Assembly: GCA_016709305.1 (NCBI GenBank)
Contig: JADJNA010000054.1
Coordinates: forward strand, 1 to 17,203
Reading direction: 5' to 3'
From: Candidatus Villigracilis saccharophilus
GTDB lineage: Bacteria > Chloroflexota > Anaerolineae > Anaerolineales > Villigracilaceae
DNA length: 17,203 bases
Below, piece by piece: positions 1 to 6,006 of the stretch (within the stretch, counting starts at the first letter, position 1; every line of letters begins with the position of its first letter). The notes beneath the pieces were generated by a model that was not told the origin of the DNA, did no database searches, and was given only the letters and a program-made list of their open reading frames with translations. The position numbers were made by a program, and so were the translations under genes.

Positions 1-783
1 GATCTCGCCGCCGAATGATTTCACCGCACTAGCCAGCGATTCACTGATCTTGCCGATGCCGCCCTGCACGCTGACATGCGACATGCCGCCACGATTGGCC
101 CAGTTGTGCATGAGCGTATAACCTGTGCCAGCACCATACACACCGAGAGTCAATCCGTGAATACCAAGGGATGCAATTGCGGCTTTGACCACATCGGACT
201 CGAAAACCATCCATCCACGAATTCATCGGCGGTCATGGGGATGCCGCGCACGATGCGCATCATATCCTTGCCACCACCATGTCCCACGGACATTAAGGCC
301 CAGTTTGGCGAGATCCATGCCTTCGCTCATGCTGGGGAAATTCTTTGGCAGGCGCAGCATGATCGGGCATGTTGGATGACCTCGATGAATTGCGTCGCTT
401 TCTTCATGAAATTCAAAAATAGAATCCAATTCGCCGCGTCTTTTTCGGAGAAGCGTTTGATGGACGCGATTGTCTCTGTGGGGTCGGCATTGAAGACGAG
501 ATGATTGGAATCCGCTTGAAGGGAGATGAATGGCTTTTGGACGGGATCAACCACAAGTCCGTGTGAAGCGAGGTTGAGATGTTTAACAATGTCGGGCGCA
601 GAGATCCACCTGCATACGAGAGTCACCGGTGAATCCATCGCCAAAAGATTCTGTCACAACCTGCCCGCCGATAATTTCTCGGCGTTCGAGCACTAAAACT
701 TTTTTGCCTTGCTTTGCAAGATAAGCCGCGGCTACCAAGCCATTGTGTCCCGCGCCGATGATGATGGTGTCGTAGGTCTTCAT
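1..783 (-). pseudogene. frameshifted FAD-dependent oxidoreductase, phytoene-dehydrogenase-like (3' end outside window)
   Basis: The start ATG at 783 opens a clear FAD-binding Rossmann motif (IIIGAGHNGLVAAAYLAKQG, then VLERREIIGG). The protein then continues only by hopping frames. Frame changes are needed near 615, 594, 367, 285 and 204. Pieces in successive frames still read as family sequence: PDIVKHLNLASHGL, then MLRLPKNFPSMSEGMDLAKL, then KDMMRIVRGIPMTADEF, then ESDVVKAAIASLGIHG and GGIGKISESLASAV at the window edge. It is a tandem paralogue of the intact gene upstream, whose TAA overlaps this ATG (TAATG), so the two would be translationally coupled. The frames between breaks are uninterrupted. 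This suggests either a very recent pseudogene or sequencing indels at homopolymers, such as the A4 run at 203-206. The product would be a flavoenzyme of unknown substrate. Confidence 0.8.
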
Positions 784-2366
784 TAGATGCCGTCCTTCAA
801 TACAAGTTCTGCGGCGAATTTACCGGGCGAGCCCATAATGCCGCCGCCAGGATGCGCGCCAGAGCCAGCGAGGTAATAGCCGTTGATCGGCGTGCGAAAG
901 CCTGCCCATTGAGTTGCGGGGCGCATGAAGAAAAGTTGATGCAGCAACAGTTCGCCGTGGAAGATATTGCCGCCTGTGATGCCCGCGATGCGTTCGATGT
1001 CAACCGGCGTGATGACCTGTTTACCGATGATCGCGCGGCGAATATTCGGCGCGTACCGTTCGATGGTGGAGATGACTGACTCGCCAAATGCTTCGCGCTT
1101 GGTGTCGTCCCAGCCGCCTTCAATGTCATAGGGCGCATACTGCACGAAACACGACATGACATGTTTTCCAGGAGGCGCCATGTCGGGATCGATCATCGAG
1201 GGGAAGATCATGTCGATGTACGGCTCTTTCGCAAAGCGGCCATACTTCGCGTCATCGTAGGCGCGCTCAATGTAATCAATGCTTGGGCTGATCGATACCG
1301 CGCCGCGATGCAGCACGTGTTCATCGGGCAGCGCTGTGAAGCGCGGAAGTTCGCTCAAGGCAATGTTGACCTTGCCTGATGAACCGCGTGTGCGGAATTT
1401 TTTGATCGAGTGAATCAGATCATCGGGCAGGTGTTTTTGCTCGACAAGTTTCAGGAATGTAACGAACGGGTCCGCGGATGAGAGAACTGCCTTCGCGTAA
1501 ATCTCGTCGCCGTTTTCAAGTGCCACGCCGACTGCACGTCCGCCTTTGACGATGACCTGCTTCACGGTTGCGTTGAGTCTGATCTCAGCCCCGAACGCGC
1601 GCGCCGAGCTGGCGATTGATTCAGCGATACCGCCTGTGCCGCCTTTGGCAAAACCCCAGGCACGGAACGCGCCGTCAATTTCGCCCATGTAGTGATGCAG
1701 CAAAACATACGCGGTGCTTGGTGAGCGCGGGCCGAGGAAGGTGCCGATGATTCCGCTCGCGGATTTTGTCCCGAGGAGTGCGTCGGTCTCGAACCATTCT
1801 TCGAGCATATCCGCCGCGGATTGGGTCATGATCTTCGCGAGACCATATAACTCCTTTTCAGTCAGCGATGAAGCGAATTGACCAAGCTTGAGTAATCCCA
1901 TTAAATCTTTTGGACTCAGCGAAGTTGGGTCGGGAGGCAGAATGCTCAAGATGGGCTTGATGGCTTTCGCAAGGCGCGCCATGCGGCGTCCATATTCGTC
2001 ATAGGCTTCGGCGTCCTTGGGTGAGTGGCGATAGATCTCGCGGCGGGTGGTGTCGTGATCGTCCCAGCCCGCGATGTAATCGCCGTTGTCCATGGGCGTG
2101 AAGGTGCTGGGCAGCGGCAGGATTTTTAACCCGTGCTGAGGCAGTTTCAAGTCGCGGATGATCTCAGGGCGCAGAAGGCTGACCACATAAGAGAATTCCG
2201 TGAATTTGAATCCGGGGATGATCTCTTCGGTGATCGTCGCCCCGCCAACCAATTCCCTGCGTTCGAGCACAACGACTTTCTTGCCCGCGCGCGCCAGATA
2301 CGCGGCAGCGACAAGTCCGTTGTGCCCACCGCCGATGATGATTGCGTCGTAATTGTTTGTTGTCAT
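783..2366 (-). CDS. FAD-dependent oxidoreductase, phytoene dehydrogenase/PYROXD2-like
   Basis: This is a 527-residue flavoprotein. The N-terminal dinucleotide-binding motif is IIIGGGHNGLVAAAYLARAG followed by VVLERRELVGG. The C-terminal FAD-contact region reads YYLAGSGAHPGGGIMGSPGK. Length and both motifs fit the NAD(P)/FAD oxidoreductase family that includes CrtI-like desaturases and PYROXD2. No carotenoid genes are near, so a carotenoid role is not supported and the substrate is unknown. The frame could open nine codons upstream, but the ATG at 2366 is preceded by CGGAGA at good spacing and starts right at the Rossmann fold. It sits 70 bp downstream of the GcvT-like gene and overlaps the next, broken paralogue by one base (TAATG), so it is probably part of a leftward operon. 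Confidence 0.9.
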   Translation of the reverse strand: MTTNNYDAIIIGGGHNGLVAAAYLARAGKKVVVLERRELVGGATITEEIIPGFKFTEFSYVVSLLRPEIIRDLKLPQHGLKILPLPSTFTPMDNGDYIAGWDDHDTTRREIYRHSPKDAEAYDEYGRRMARLAKAIKPILSILPPDPTSLSPKDLMGLLKLGQFASSLTEKELYGLAKIMTQSAADMLEEWFETDALLGTKSASGIIGTFLGPRSPSTAYVLLHHYMGEIDGAFRAWGFAKGGTGGIAESIASSARAFGAEIRLNATVKQVIVKGGRAVGVALENGDEIYAKAVLSSADPFVTFLKLVEQKHLPDDLIHSIKKFRTRGSSGKVNIALSELPRFTALPDEHVLHRGAVSISPSIDYIERAYDDAKYGRFAKEPYIDMIFPSMIDPDMAPPGKHVMSCFVQYAPYDIEGGWDDTKREAFGESVISTIERYAPNIRRAIIGKQVITPVDIERIAGITGGNIFHGELLLHQLFFMRPATQWAGFRTPINGYYLAGSGAHPGGGIMGSPGKFAAELVLKDGI

Positions 2367-2383
2367 ATAAATTCTCCGTTTAC

Positions 2384-2442
2384 ACGTGTTCAAGTTTACA
2401 GGTTTGAACGTTCCAACATTTCAACTTGCCAACGTGCTAACG
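2384..2442. repeat. 8-bp periodic spacer repeat
   Basis: The gap between the GcvT-like gene and the FAD oxidoreductase is made of about seven degenerate 8-bp units starting at 2384, 2392, 2400, 2408, 2416, 2424 and 2432. The best units read ACGTTCCA, ACATTTCA and ACTTGCCA. The last unit includes the stop codon of the GcvT-like gene. Function is unknown; it lies inside an apparent operon. Confidence 0.6.
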
Positions 2443-3633
2443 CTTTTTCCATTCAGGCTCATAGAACGGCAGCTTGACCACTTTCGCGGGCGCGTGCTTG
2501 CGTTGGTGTTCGACGGTGATTTCCATTCTCACATCGGTGCCGAGTTCGTAATACGGCTTCTGCAAATGCGCGAGCGCGATGTACTTCTTCAACAATGGCG
2601 ACCATGAAGCCGTGGACGCGTATCCCACCTGCACACCGCCAACCATGATCGGCATACTGGCGCGGATCGCGGTGCCTGGAATTTGCGGCGGCATGCCAAC
2701 TTCGGCGTACAACTCTTCCATGCCGACCCAGTCAATTTCAATGCCGACCATCTTCCACGCTGAGCCTTCGCGCTTCTCTTTTTCAAGGGCCTTGCGTCCG
2801 ACGAAGTAACCAGGCTTGTCGAGCGCAACTGTCCAGTCGAGTCCCAGCTCAAAGGGAGATGACTTCTGCGATTCGATCCATGCGTGGCCGGAAGAGGTGT
2901 AATCCACATCGAGCATGAACAATCCAGCTTCGACGCGAGCCATGTCGAGCGCGAGGATGCCCACAGGTGTGATACCGTAGTCCTCTCCCGCTTCCATCAA
3001 CGTGTCCCAGACCTTGATCGCGTCCTGTGCGTCCATCCAAATCTCATAACCGAGATCGCCTGTGTAACCAGTTCTTGAAATGGAGACCTCGACTCCGCCG
3101 AGTTTGTTATTCATCAGACGGAAATATTTCAGTCCATCGAGATTGGATTCACAAACGCGGTTCAAAATCTTCCTCGAATTTGGTCCCTGCAAACTGAGAG
3201 ATGCCACACTGTCAGAGACTTCGCTGATCTCCACGTCGAGTCCGACCGCGTTCATCATCAGCCAGCGGATGTTCGGCTCCGCGGATGTGAGACGGAAGGT
3301 TGTCTCATCGAGTCTGGCAACTGTGCCGTCGTCTATCATCTTGCCCTCGTCATCGCACCAGCCTGTATAATAGACCTGTCCCACGCTCATCTTGTGGATG
3401 TTGCGTGTGGTGACGCGATGCAGCAGGCTGGCCGCATCCTTGCCTTTGAGCATGTACTTCATCAAAGGGGTCACGTCGATCAGGCCTGCCGCATTGCGAA
3501 TGGCCCAATACTCGCGGTCAACGGTCAGCTCATACGAGCCGACGACAAAATATCCCGCCCAACGCCGCCAATTCTGCGGCTGGCACAACGCGGACGTTCG
3601 CTCATGAAACGGGGTGTTACGTAGTTTTTCCAT
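2437..3633 (-). CDS. GcvT-like aminomethyltransferase family protein
   Basis: This 398-residue protein has the fold of glycine-cleavage T-protein: a folate-binding domain (about residues 20-285) and a C-terminal barrel (about 290-390). Family marks are GKMIDDGTV, corresponding to the catalytic Asp region, then SRTGYTGDLGYEIW and DMARVEAGL. The start at 3633 has AAAGGAAA upstream. GcvT itself acts with the P, H and L proteins, and none of those is here. Relatives of this kind are often stand-alone tetrahydrofolate-dependent demethylases or domains of dimethylglycine/sarcosine-type enzymes. With FAD oxidoreductases directly downstream, an oxidative C1 or N/O/S-demethylation role is a reasonable inference, but the substrate cannot be read from sequence. 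Confidence 0.88.
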   Translation of the reverse strand: MEKLRNTPFHERTSALCQPQNWRRWAGYFVVGSYELTVDREYWAIRNAAGLIDVTPLMKYMLKGKDAASLLHRVTTRNIHKMSVGQVYYTGWCDDEGKMIDDGTVARLDETTFRLTSAEPNIRWLMMNAVGLDVEISEVSDSVASLSLQGPNSRKILNRVCESNLDGLKYFRLMNNKLGGVEVSISRTGYTGDLGYEIWMDAQDAIKVWDTLMEAGEDYGITPVGILALDMARVEAGLFMLDVDYTSSGHAWIESQKSSPFELGLDWTVALDKPGYFVGRKALEKEKREGSAWKMVGIEIDWVGMEELYAEVGMPPQIPGTAIRASMPIMVGGVQVGYASTASWSPLLKKYIALAHLQKPYYELGTDVRMEITVEHQRKHAPAKVVKLPFYEPEWKKR

Positions 3634-3652
3634 AAATTTTCCTTTTTATTTG

Positions 3653-3712
3653 AACCGCCAAGCACGCTAAGGGCGGAAAGAAAACCTTAAAATCTTTGCG
3701 ATCTTAGCGGTT
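3653..3712. repeat. inverted 9-bp periodic intergenic repeat
   Basis: The spacer between the cupin and GcvT-like genes has inverted ends (AACCGCCAAG at 3653-3662, CTTAGCGGTT at 3703-3712, one mismatch). Each arm is built of 9-bp steps around CGCnAAG: CGCCAAGCA, CGCTAAGGG and CGGAAAGAA on plus, and CGCTAAGAT, CGCAAAGAT on minus. It could fold as a hairpin in the transcript between two operon genes. Function is unknown. Confidence 0.6.
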
Positions 3713-3715
3713 AAG

Positions 3716-4045
3716 TTATTTCTTGTTTGAATACTCCGCCGGCGCAAAGAACACAATCACAGTCAATTCTTCCTTGATCGAGTGGAAGCGATGCTCTACA
3801 TTCTTGGCCACATATACAATCGAACCGGCCTGTACCGCACTATTCTCCTCCGCAACTTGAATCTGTGCCCTGCCGCTCACAACGTAATAGACCTCATCCT
3901 CCGTGTGCGGTGACTGGGGATCAACTCCGCCTGCGGGAAGCACGTACAATCCCATGCTCAAGTCAGGGACTTTGAGAAATTCGAGATAGAGTTTTTCGTT
4001 TTCTTTTCTTTTGGAAATAAGTTGGGCGAGTTTAAAGGTGTCCAT
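3716..4045 (-). CDS. small cupin-domain protein
   Basis: This 109-residue single-domain cupin has conserved motif 1 represented by PHTEDEVYYVVSGRAQI and motif 2 by AGSIVYVAKNVEHRFHSI. Likely metal ligands are the His and Glu of motif 1 and one of the His residues of motif 2. The frame is open further upstream, but ATG at 4045 has CCGGAG eight bases before it, and the upstream extension (basic, unconserved-looking) covers the promoter region. It is the first gene of the leftward set cupin, GcvT-like, FAD oxidoreductases. A role as a small metal-dependent enzyme or sensor for the same pathway is inference only. Confidence 0.85.
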   Translation of the reverse strand: MDTFKLAQLISKRKENEKLYLEFLKVPDLSMGLYVLPAGGVDPQSPHTEDEVYYVVSGRAQIQVAEENSAVQAGSIVYVAKNVEHRFHSIKEELTVIVFFAPAEYSNKK

Positions 4046-4075
4046 GGCTTTTCTCCGGAATGGGCGGGATTGTAT

Positions 4076-4081
4076 ATTATA
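4076..4081 (-). promoter_or_regulatory. possible -10 box for the cupin operon
   Basis: A perfect TATAAT on the minus strand lies 30 bp before the cupin start in a very AT-rich stretch. No convincing -35 is present at the usual distance (TGTCCA is the best), so this is tentative. Confidence 0.35.
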
Positions 4082-4116
4082 TATAATTTTAAGACAATGG
4101 ACATTTGTCACATTCC

Positions 4117-4170
4117 AAAAAATAAAAACTGATGGACGCGGAAGTCATGTGACTCGCTTTGTCCATCAGT
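4117..4170 (-). terminator. rho-independent terminator of the hemerythrin-like gene
   Basis: A perfect 10-bp inverted repeat (ACTGATGGAC at 4128-4137, GTCCATCAGT at 4161-4170) encloses a second nested pairing, AGTCA/TGACT plus GCG/CGC. Reading leftward the hairpin is followed by a T-rich tract (4127 down to 4117). It separates the hemerythrin-like gene from the cupin operon. Confidence 0.8.
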
Positions 4171-4260
4171 ATATTTATCAGAACTAATTTCATCTAAAAA
4201 GAGTCTTGCCCAAAAAAGCAGAGTCAAGAGACCATGCCCATATATTTGTCTAGTTTTGTT

Positions 4261-4818
4261 CTAGCGCCAATCGCCCAATTCCTCTTCAAGCTTTTCGATC
4301 AACTTCGCATATTTCTCAGAGCCATCTTCAAAACTGCCTTTAAAGACGATCTTGCTCATATCGTCAGAGAGAATATGTTCCTCCTCGATGGAGATGGTTT
4401 GCTCAAGCAGCGGGAATATCAAGTTCTTGAGCCTCTCAAGATGCTGGCGGAGCGTGGCGGTGTAATCGCTGGTGGCCCATCCCATTTCAGAACGGGATAT
4501 CTCGTCACCTGACTGCCACTGCCTCGCTGAATTGAGCATGGTCTCAGCCGCAGCGTGACTTTTGGTTTGATCGCTTCTCATCGCCGCAATGGGACCCTCA
4601 TCAGAAGGAAACCCGCCTTCTTCAAGCGCTTTTATAAGCAGTTCCTCCTTTTGGAAGAAACCCTCTTCGATAAATTCTTTTATAAAACCATGCGCAGTAA
4701 TAAAAAAAACCGGGCGTGCGCGTTTGCTGGTGCTCAACAGCACAGACCCGCTTCCCAGCACGGTGAGAAAGCGGGTGATAGTCTCCTGGTCAGCGCGTAA
4801 ATATTTTGTAATGCGCAT
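4261..4818 (-). CDS. hemerythrin-fold protein with most iron ligands lost
   Basis: This 185-residue, mostly helical protein aligns by eye with the hemerythrin-like family. The landmarks are the second-helix region FIKEFIEEGFFQKEELLIKALEEGGF, the phrase GPIAAM, and the fourth-helix region LRQHLERLKNLIFPLL. In iron-binding members these positions read EHR, HHxKEE, EHxxGR and HIxKEnxLFP. Here EH becomes D10-Q11, HH becomes F54-F55, the third-helix EH becomes D83-Q84, and the fourth-helix Glu becomes L130. Only E58/E59 and H126 remain. A di-iron site is therefore unlikely. The start at 4818 has AAGGAAAT upstream. It is monocistronic, with an extended -10 promoter and its own terminator. The role is unknown; sensing or scaffold functions are possible. 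Confidence 0.75.
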   Translation of the reverse strand: MRITKYLRADQETITRFLTVLGSGSVLLSTSKRARPVFFITAHGFIKEFIEEGFFQKEELLIKALEEGGFPSDEGPIAAMRSDQTKSHAAAETMLNSARQWQSGDEISRSEMGWATSDYTATLRQHLERLKNLIFPLLEQTISIEEEHILSDDMSKIVFKGSFEDGSEKYAKLIEKLEEELGDWR

Positions 4819-4855
4819 ATATTTCCTTAATCACTCTCAGTTTATAATTTTGCGG

Positions 4856-4864
4856 AGTATACCA
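4856..4864 (-). promoter_or_regulatory. extended -10 promoter of the hemerythrin-like gene
   Basis: TGGTATACT on the minus strand fits the extended -10 form (TGnTATAAT-like) about 38 bp before the start codon. It gives a short leader that carries the AAGGAA ribosome-binding site. Confidence 0.5.
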
Positions 4865-5170
4865 TGCCAGATAAAGAGAAAGGATCCCACATTTGTGAGG
4901 AGCAAATAACCCTCAGTAAGCCATAAAAAGGTCTTAAAAAGCTCTTTGGTTTTAATTGCTCACTCCCACAAAGTATACCCGCAGACTCCTTGCTGTACAG
5001 AGTTCATATAGGGTACAAAAGGTTTGCTCACTCCGAAAGAGATGGCTGGGAAACAATACTTGAACATGAATATTGTGATTTTTAACACAACACAGAGTTC
5101 TACTATCCGAAATATCTGAACTACTACCCATATATAGGCATCGTTGTTTAGACAAATTTACAAAGGAGGG
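4865..5170. other. gene-free stretch left of the DnaA-box cluster
   Basis: No credible coding frame is seen. A minus-strand open frame (4952-5155) has no recognisable family and no good ribosome-binding site. The sequence TTGCTCACTCC occurs twice (4956-4966 and 5024-5034), and a related TCACTCACCCC lies at the palindrome farther right. It may be the outer part of the same non-coding origin-like region. Confidence 0.5.
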
Positions 5171-5269
5171 TTCTTATCTGTGGGTAAGTGCCAACAATCT
5201 GTGGATAACTATCCTTGCCTGTGGACAATATGACCATTTGTTCGGTTTTATAGGTAAAAAAATAAAATC

Positions 5270-5305
5270 ACTCACCCCCATATATGGGGGGTAAAAAGAG
5301 TGAGT
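5270..5305. repeat. 16-bp perfect palindrome nested in an inverted repeat
   Basis: CCCCCATATATGGGGG (5275-5290) is a perfect palindrome, flanked by ACTCAC (5270-5275) and GTGAGT (5300-5305) in inverted orientation. It lies between the left and middle DnaA-box groups. It could be a protein-binding site or a cruciform; nothing indicates a terminator for a nearby gene. Confidence 0.7.
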
Positions 5306-5351
5306 AGCCGAGATAAAGGAAACTCAAAAAAACTGAAAAATAACGACATAC

Positions 5352-5389
5352 TGCCTGTGGAGAAGTTTCTCCTTAACTCTCCACAGGCA
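5352..5389. repeat. 12-bp inverted repeat containing DnaA-box-like arms
   Basis: TGCCTGTGGAGA (5352-5363) and TCTCCACAGGCA (5378-5389) are exact inverse complements around a 14-nt loop. Each arm contains a TCTCCACA core, so the dyad presents two inward-facing DnaA-box-like sites. No T run follows, so it is not a usual terminator. Confidence 0.7.
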
Positions 5390-5532
5390 ATTAATTATCG
5401 AGAACGGGATCAAGCAATAGGTATGGGGGGAAGCGCGGTTTTGAATCCACAGGTGGTGTAGATTCAACTTTATCCACAGTATCCACAGCCCCTACTACTA
5501 TTACGATTCCATATAATTATATATATTAATGC

Positions 5533-5561
5533 TTGAATCTCTTAAGGGTATCTTGTACAAT
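5533..5561 (+). promoter_or_regulatory. promoter of spoVS-like gene
   Basis: TTGAAT (5533-5538), a 17-bp spacer and TACAAT (5556-5561) match a housekeeping promoter. The gene starts 44 bp after the -10 box, with GGGAGGT before its ATG. The promoter directly abuts the AT-rich end of the origin-like region. Confidence 0.6.
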
Positions 5562-5604
5562 TCATCTGTAAACGCGTCCCCTTTTATCAACCTGGGAGGT
5601 TGCC

Positions 5605-5865
5605 ATGGATATTATCAAGGTTTCAGCCAACTCCCGTACCTCTGCCGTCGCCGGGGCGATCGCGGGAGTCATTCGCGAACATAAACGAGCTGAAGTTCAA
5701 GCCATTGGAGCTGGCGCAGTCAATCAGGCAGTGAAAGCCTGGGTGCTTGCCACAGGATACCTCAAAGCGGAAGGACTCGAGGTGGTATGTGTGCCTGAAT
5801 TCGTTGAGGTTCAAATTGAGGACAAGGTACGCACTGCTGTCAAACTGGTGGTGGAACCTCGCTAG
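5605..5865 (+). CDS. spoVS: stage V sporulation protein S-like (SpoVS/Alba-type)
   Basis: This 86-residue protein matches the SpoVS family over its full length: KVSANSRTSAVAGAIAGVIR, then VQAIGAGAVNQAVKAWVLA, then a C-terminal LVVEPR. SpoVS is known in Bacillus for a role in spore-coat and septum development. Its fold is Alba-like and nucleic-acid binding is suspected. Related proteins are widespread in bacteria that do not sporulate, so a sporulation role should not be assumed here. The start is fixed by GGGAGGT seven bases upstream. It is a single gene with its own promoter, next to the DnaA-box cluster. Confidence 0.92.
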   Translation: MDIIKVSANSRTSAVAGAIAGVIREHKRAEVQAIGAGAVNQAVKAWVLATGYLKAEGLEVVCVPEFVEVQIEDKVRTAVKLVVEPR

Positions 5866-5895
5866 GGTATTGATCTGCGAATGCCCTGATTTTTA

Positions 5896-5925
5896 TGGAC
5901 AATCGAACGCAGGGTGGCGTATAAT
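5896..5925 (+). promoter_or_regulatory. promoter of the lamin-tail protein gene
   Basis: TGGACA (5896-5901), an 18-bp spacer and a perfect TATAAT (5920-5925). Transcription would start near 5932, giving a leader of about 75 nt before the ATG at 6007. Confidence 0.6.
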
Positions 5926-6006
5926 CTTTGCTGTGGATGTTTCGCTTCGTGTACACCGTTGGTGGTGTTTGACGCGAAGTGCATAGTCCGCAATTTCTTA
6001 TTTCCT

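Larger units (their letters stand above)
5179..5533. other. candidate replication origin (DnaA-box cluster with AT-rich block)
   Basis: DnaA-box-like 9-mers (consensus TTATCCACA) occur at 5179-5187 (minus, one mismatch), 5200-5208 (minus, perfect), 5220-5228 (minus, one mismatch), 5356-5364 (minus, one mismatch), 5470-5478 (plus, perfect) and 5479-5487 (plus, one mismatch). Weaker ones lie at 5377-5385 and 5443-5451. The first three are about 20-21 bp apart, two helical turns. An AT-only block at 5511-5529 could serve as an unwinding element. Genes to the left run leftward and genes to the right run rightward, as expected for divergent leading strands. dnaA and dnaN are not in the window, so this is either a chromosomal origin separate from dnaA or a DnaA-titration or regulatory region. 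Confidence 0.6.

Noticed and set aside
783..2366. Assignment as a true carotenoid desaturase (crtI)
   Set aside because: The fold family fits, but there are no carotenoid genes nearby and the context is a GcvT-like protein; only a family-level name is justified.
4046..4111. Longer cupin start at 4111
   Set aside because: The extra 22 residues cover the TATAAT and the ribosome-binding site of the downstream ATG and are unlike cupin sequence.
4952..5155. Minus-strand open frame of 67 codons in the gene-free region
   Set aside because: No family resemblance, unusual residue mix, no convincing ribosome-binding site, and it lies beside the DnaA-box cluster.
5913..6006. Upstream start for the lamin-tail protein
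   Set aside because: The frame before 6007 covers the -10 box and leader; the signal peptide begins at 6007.
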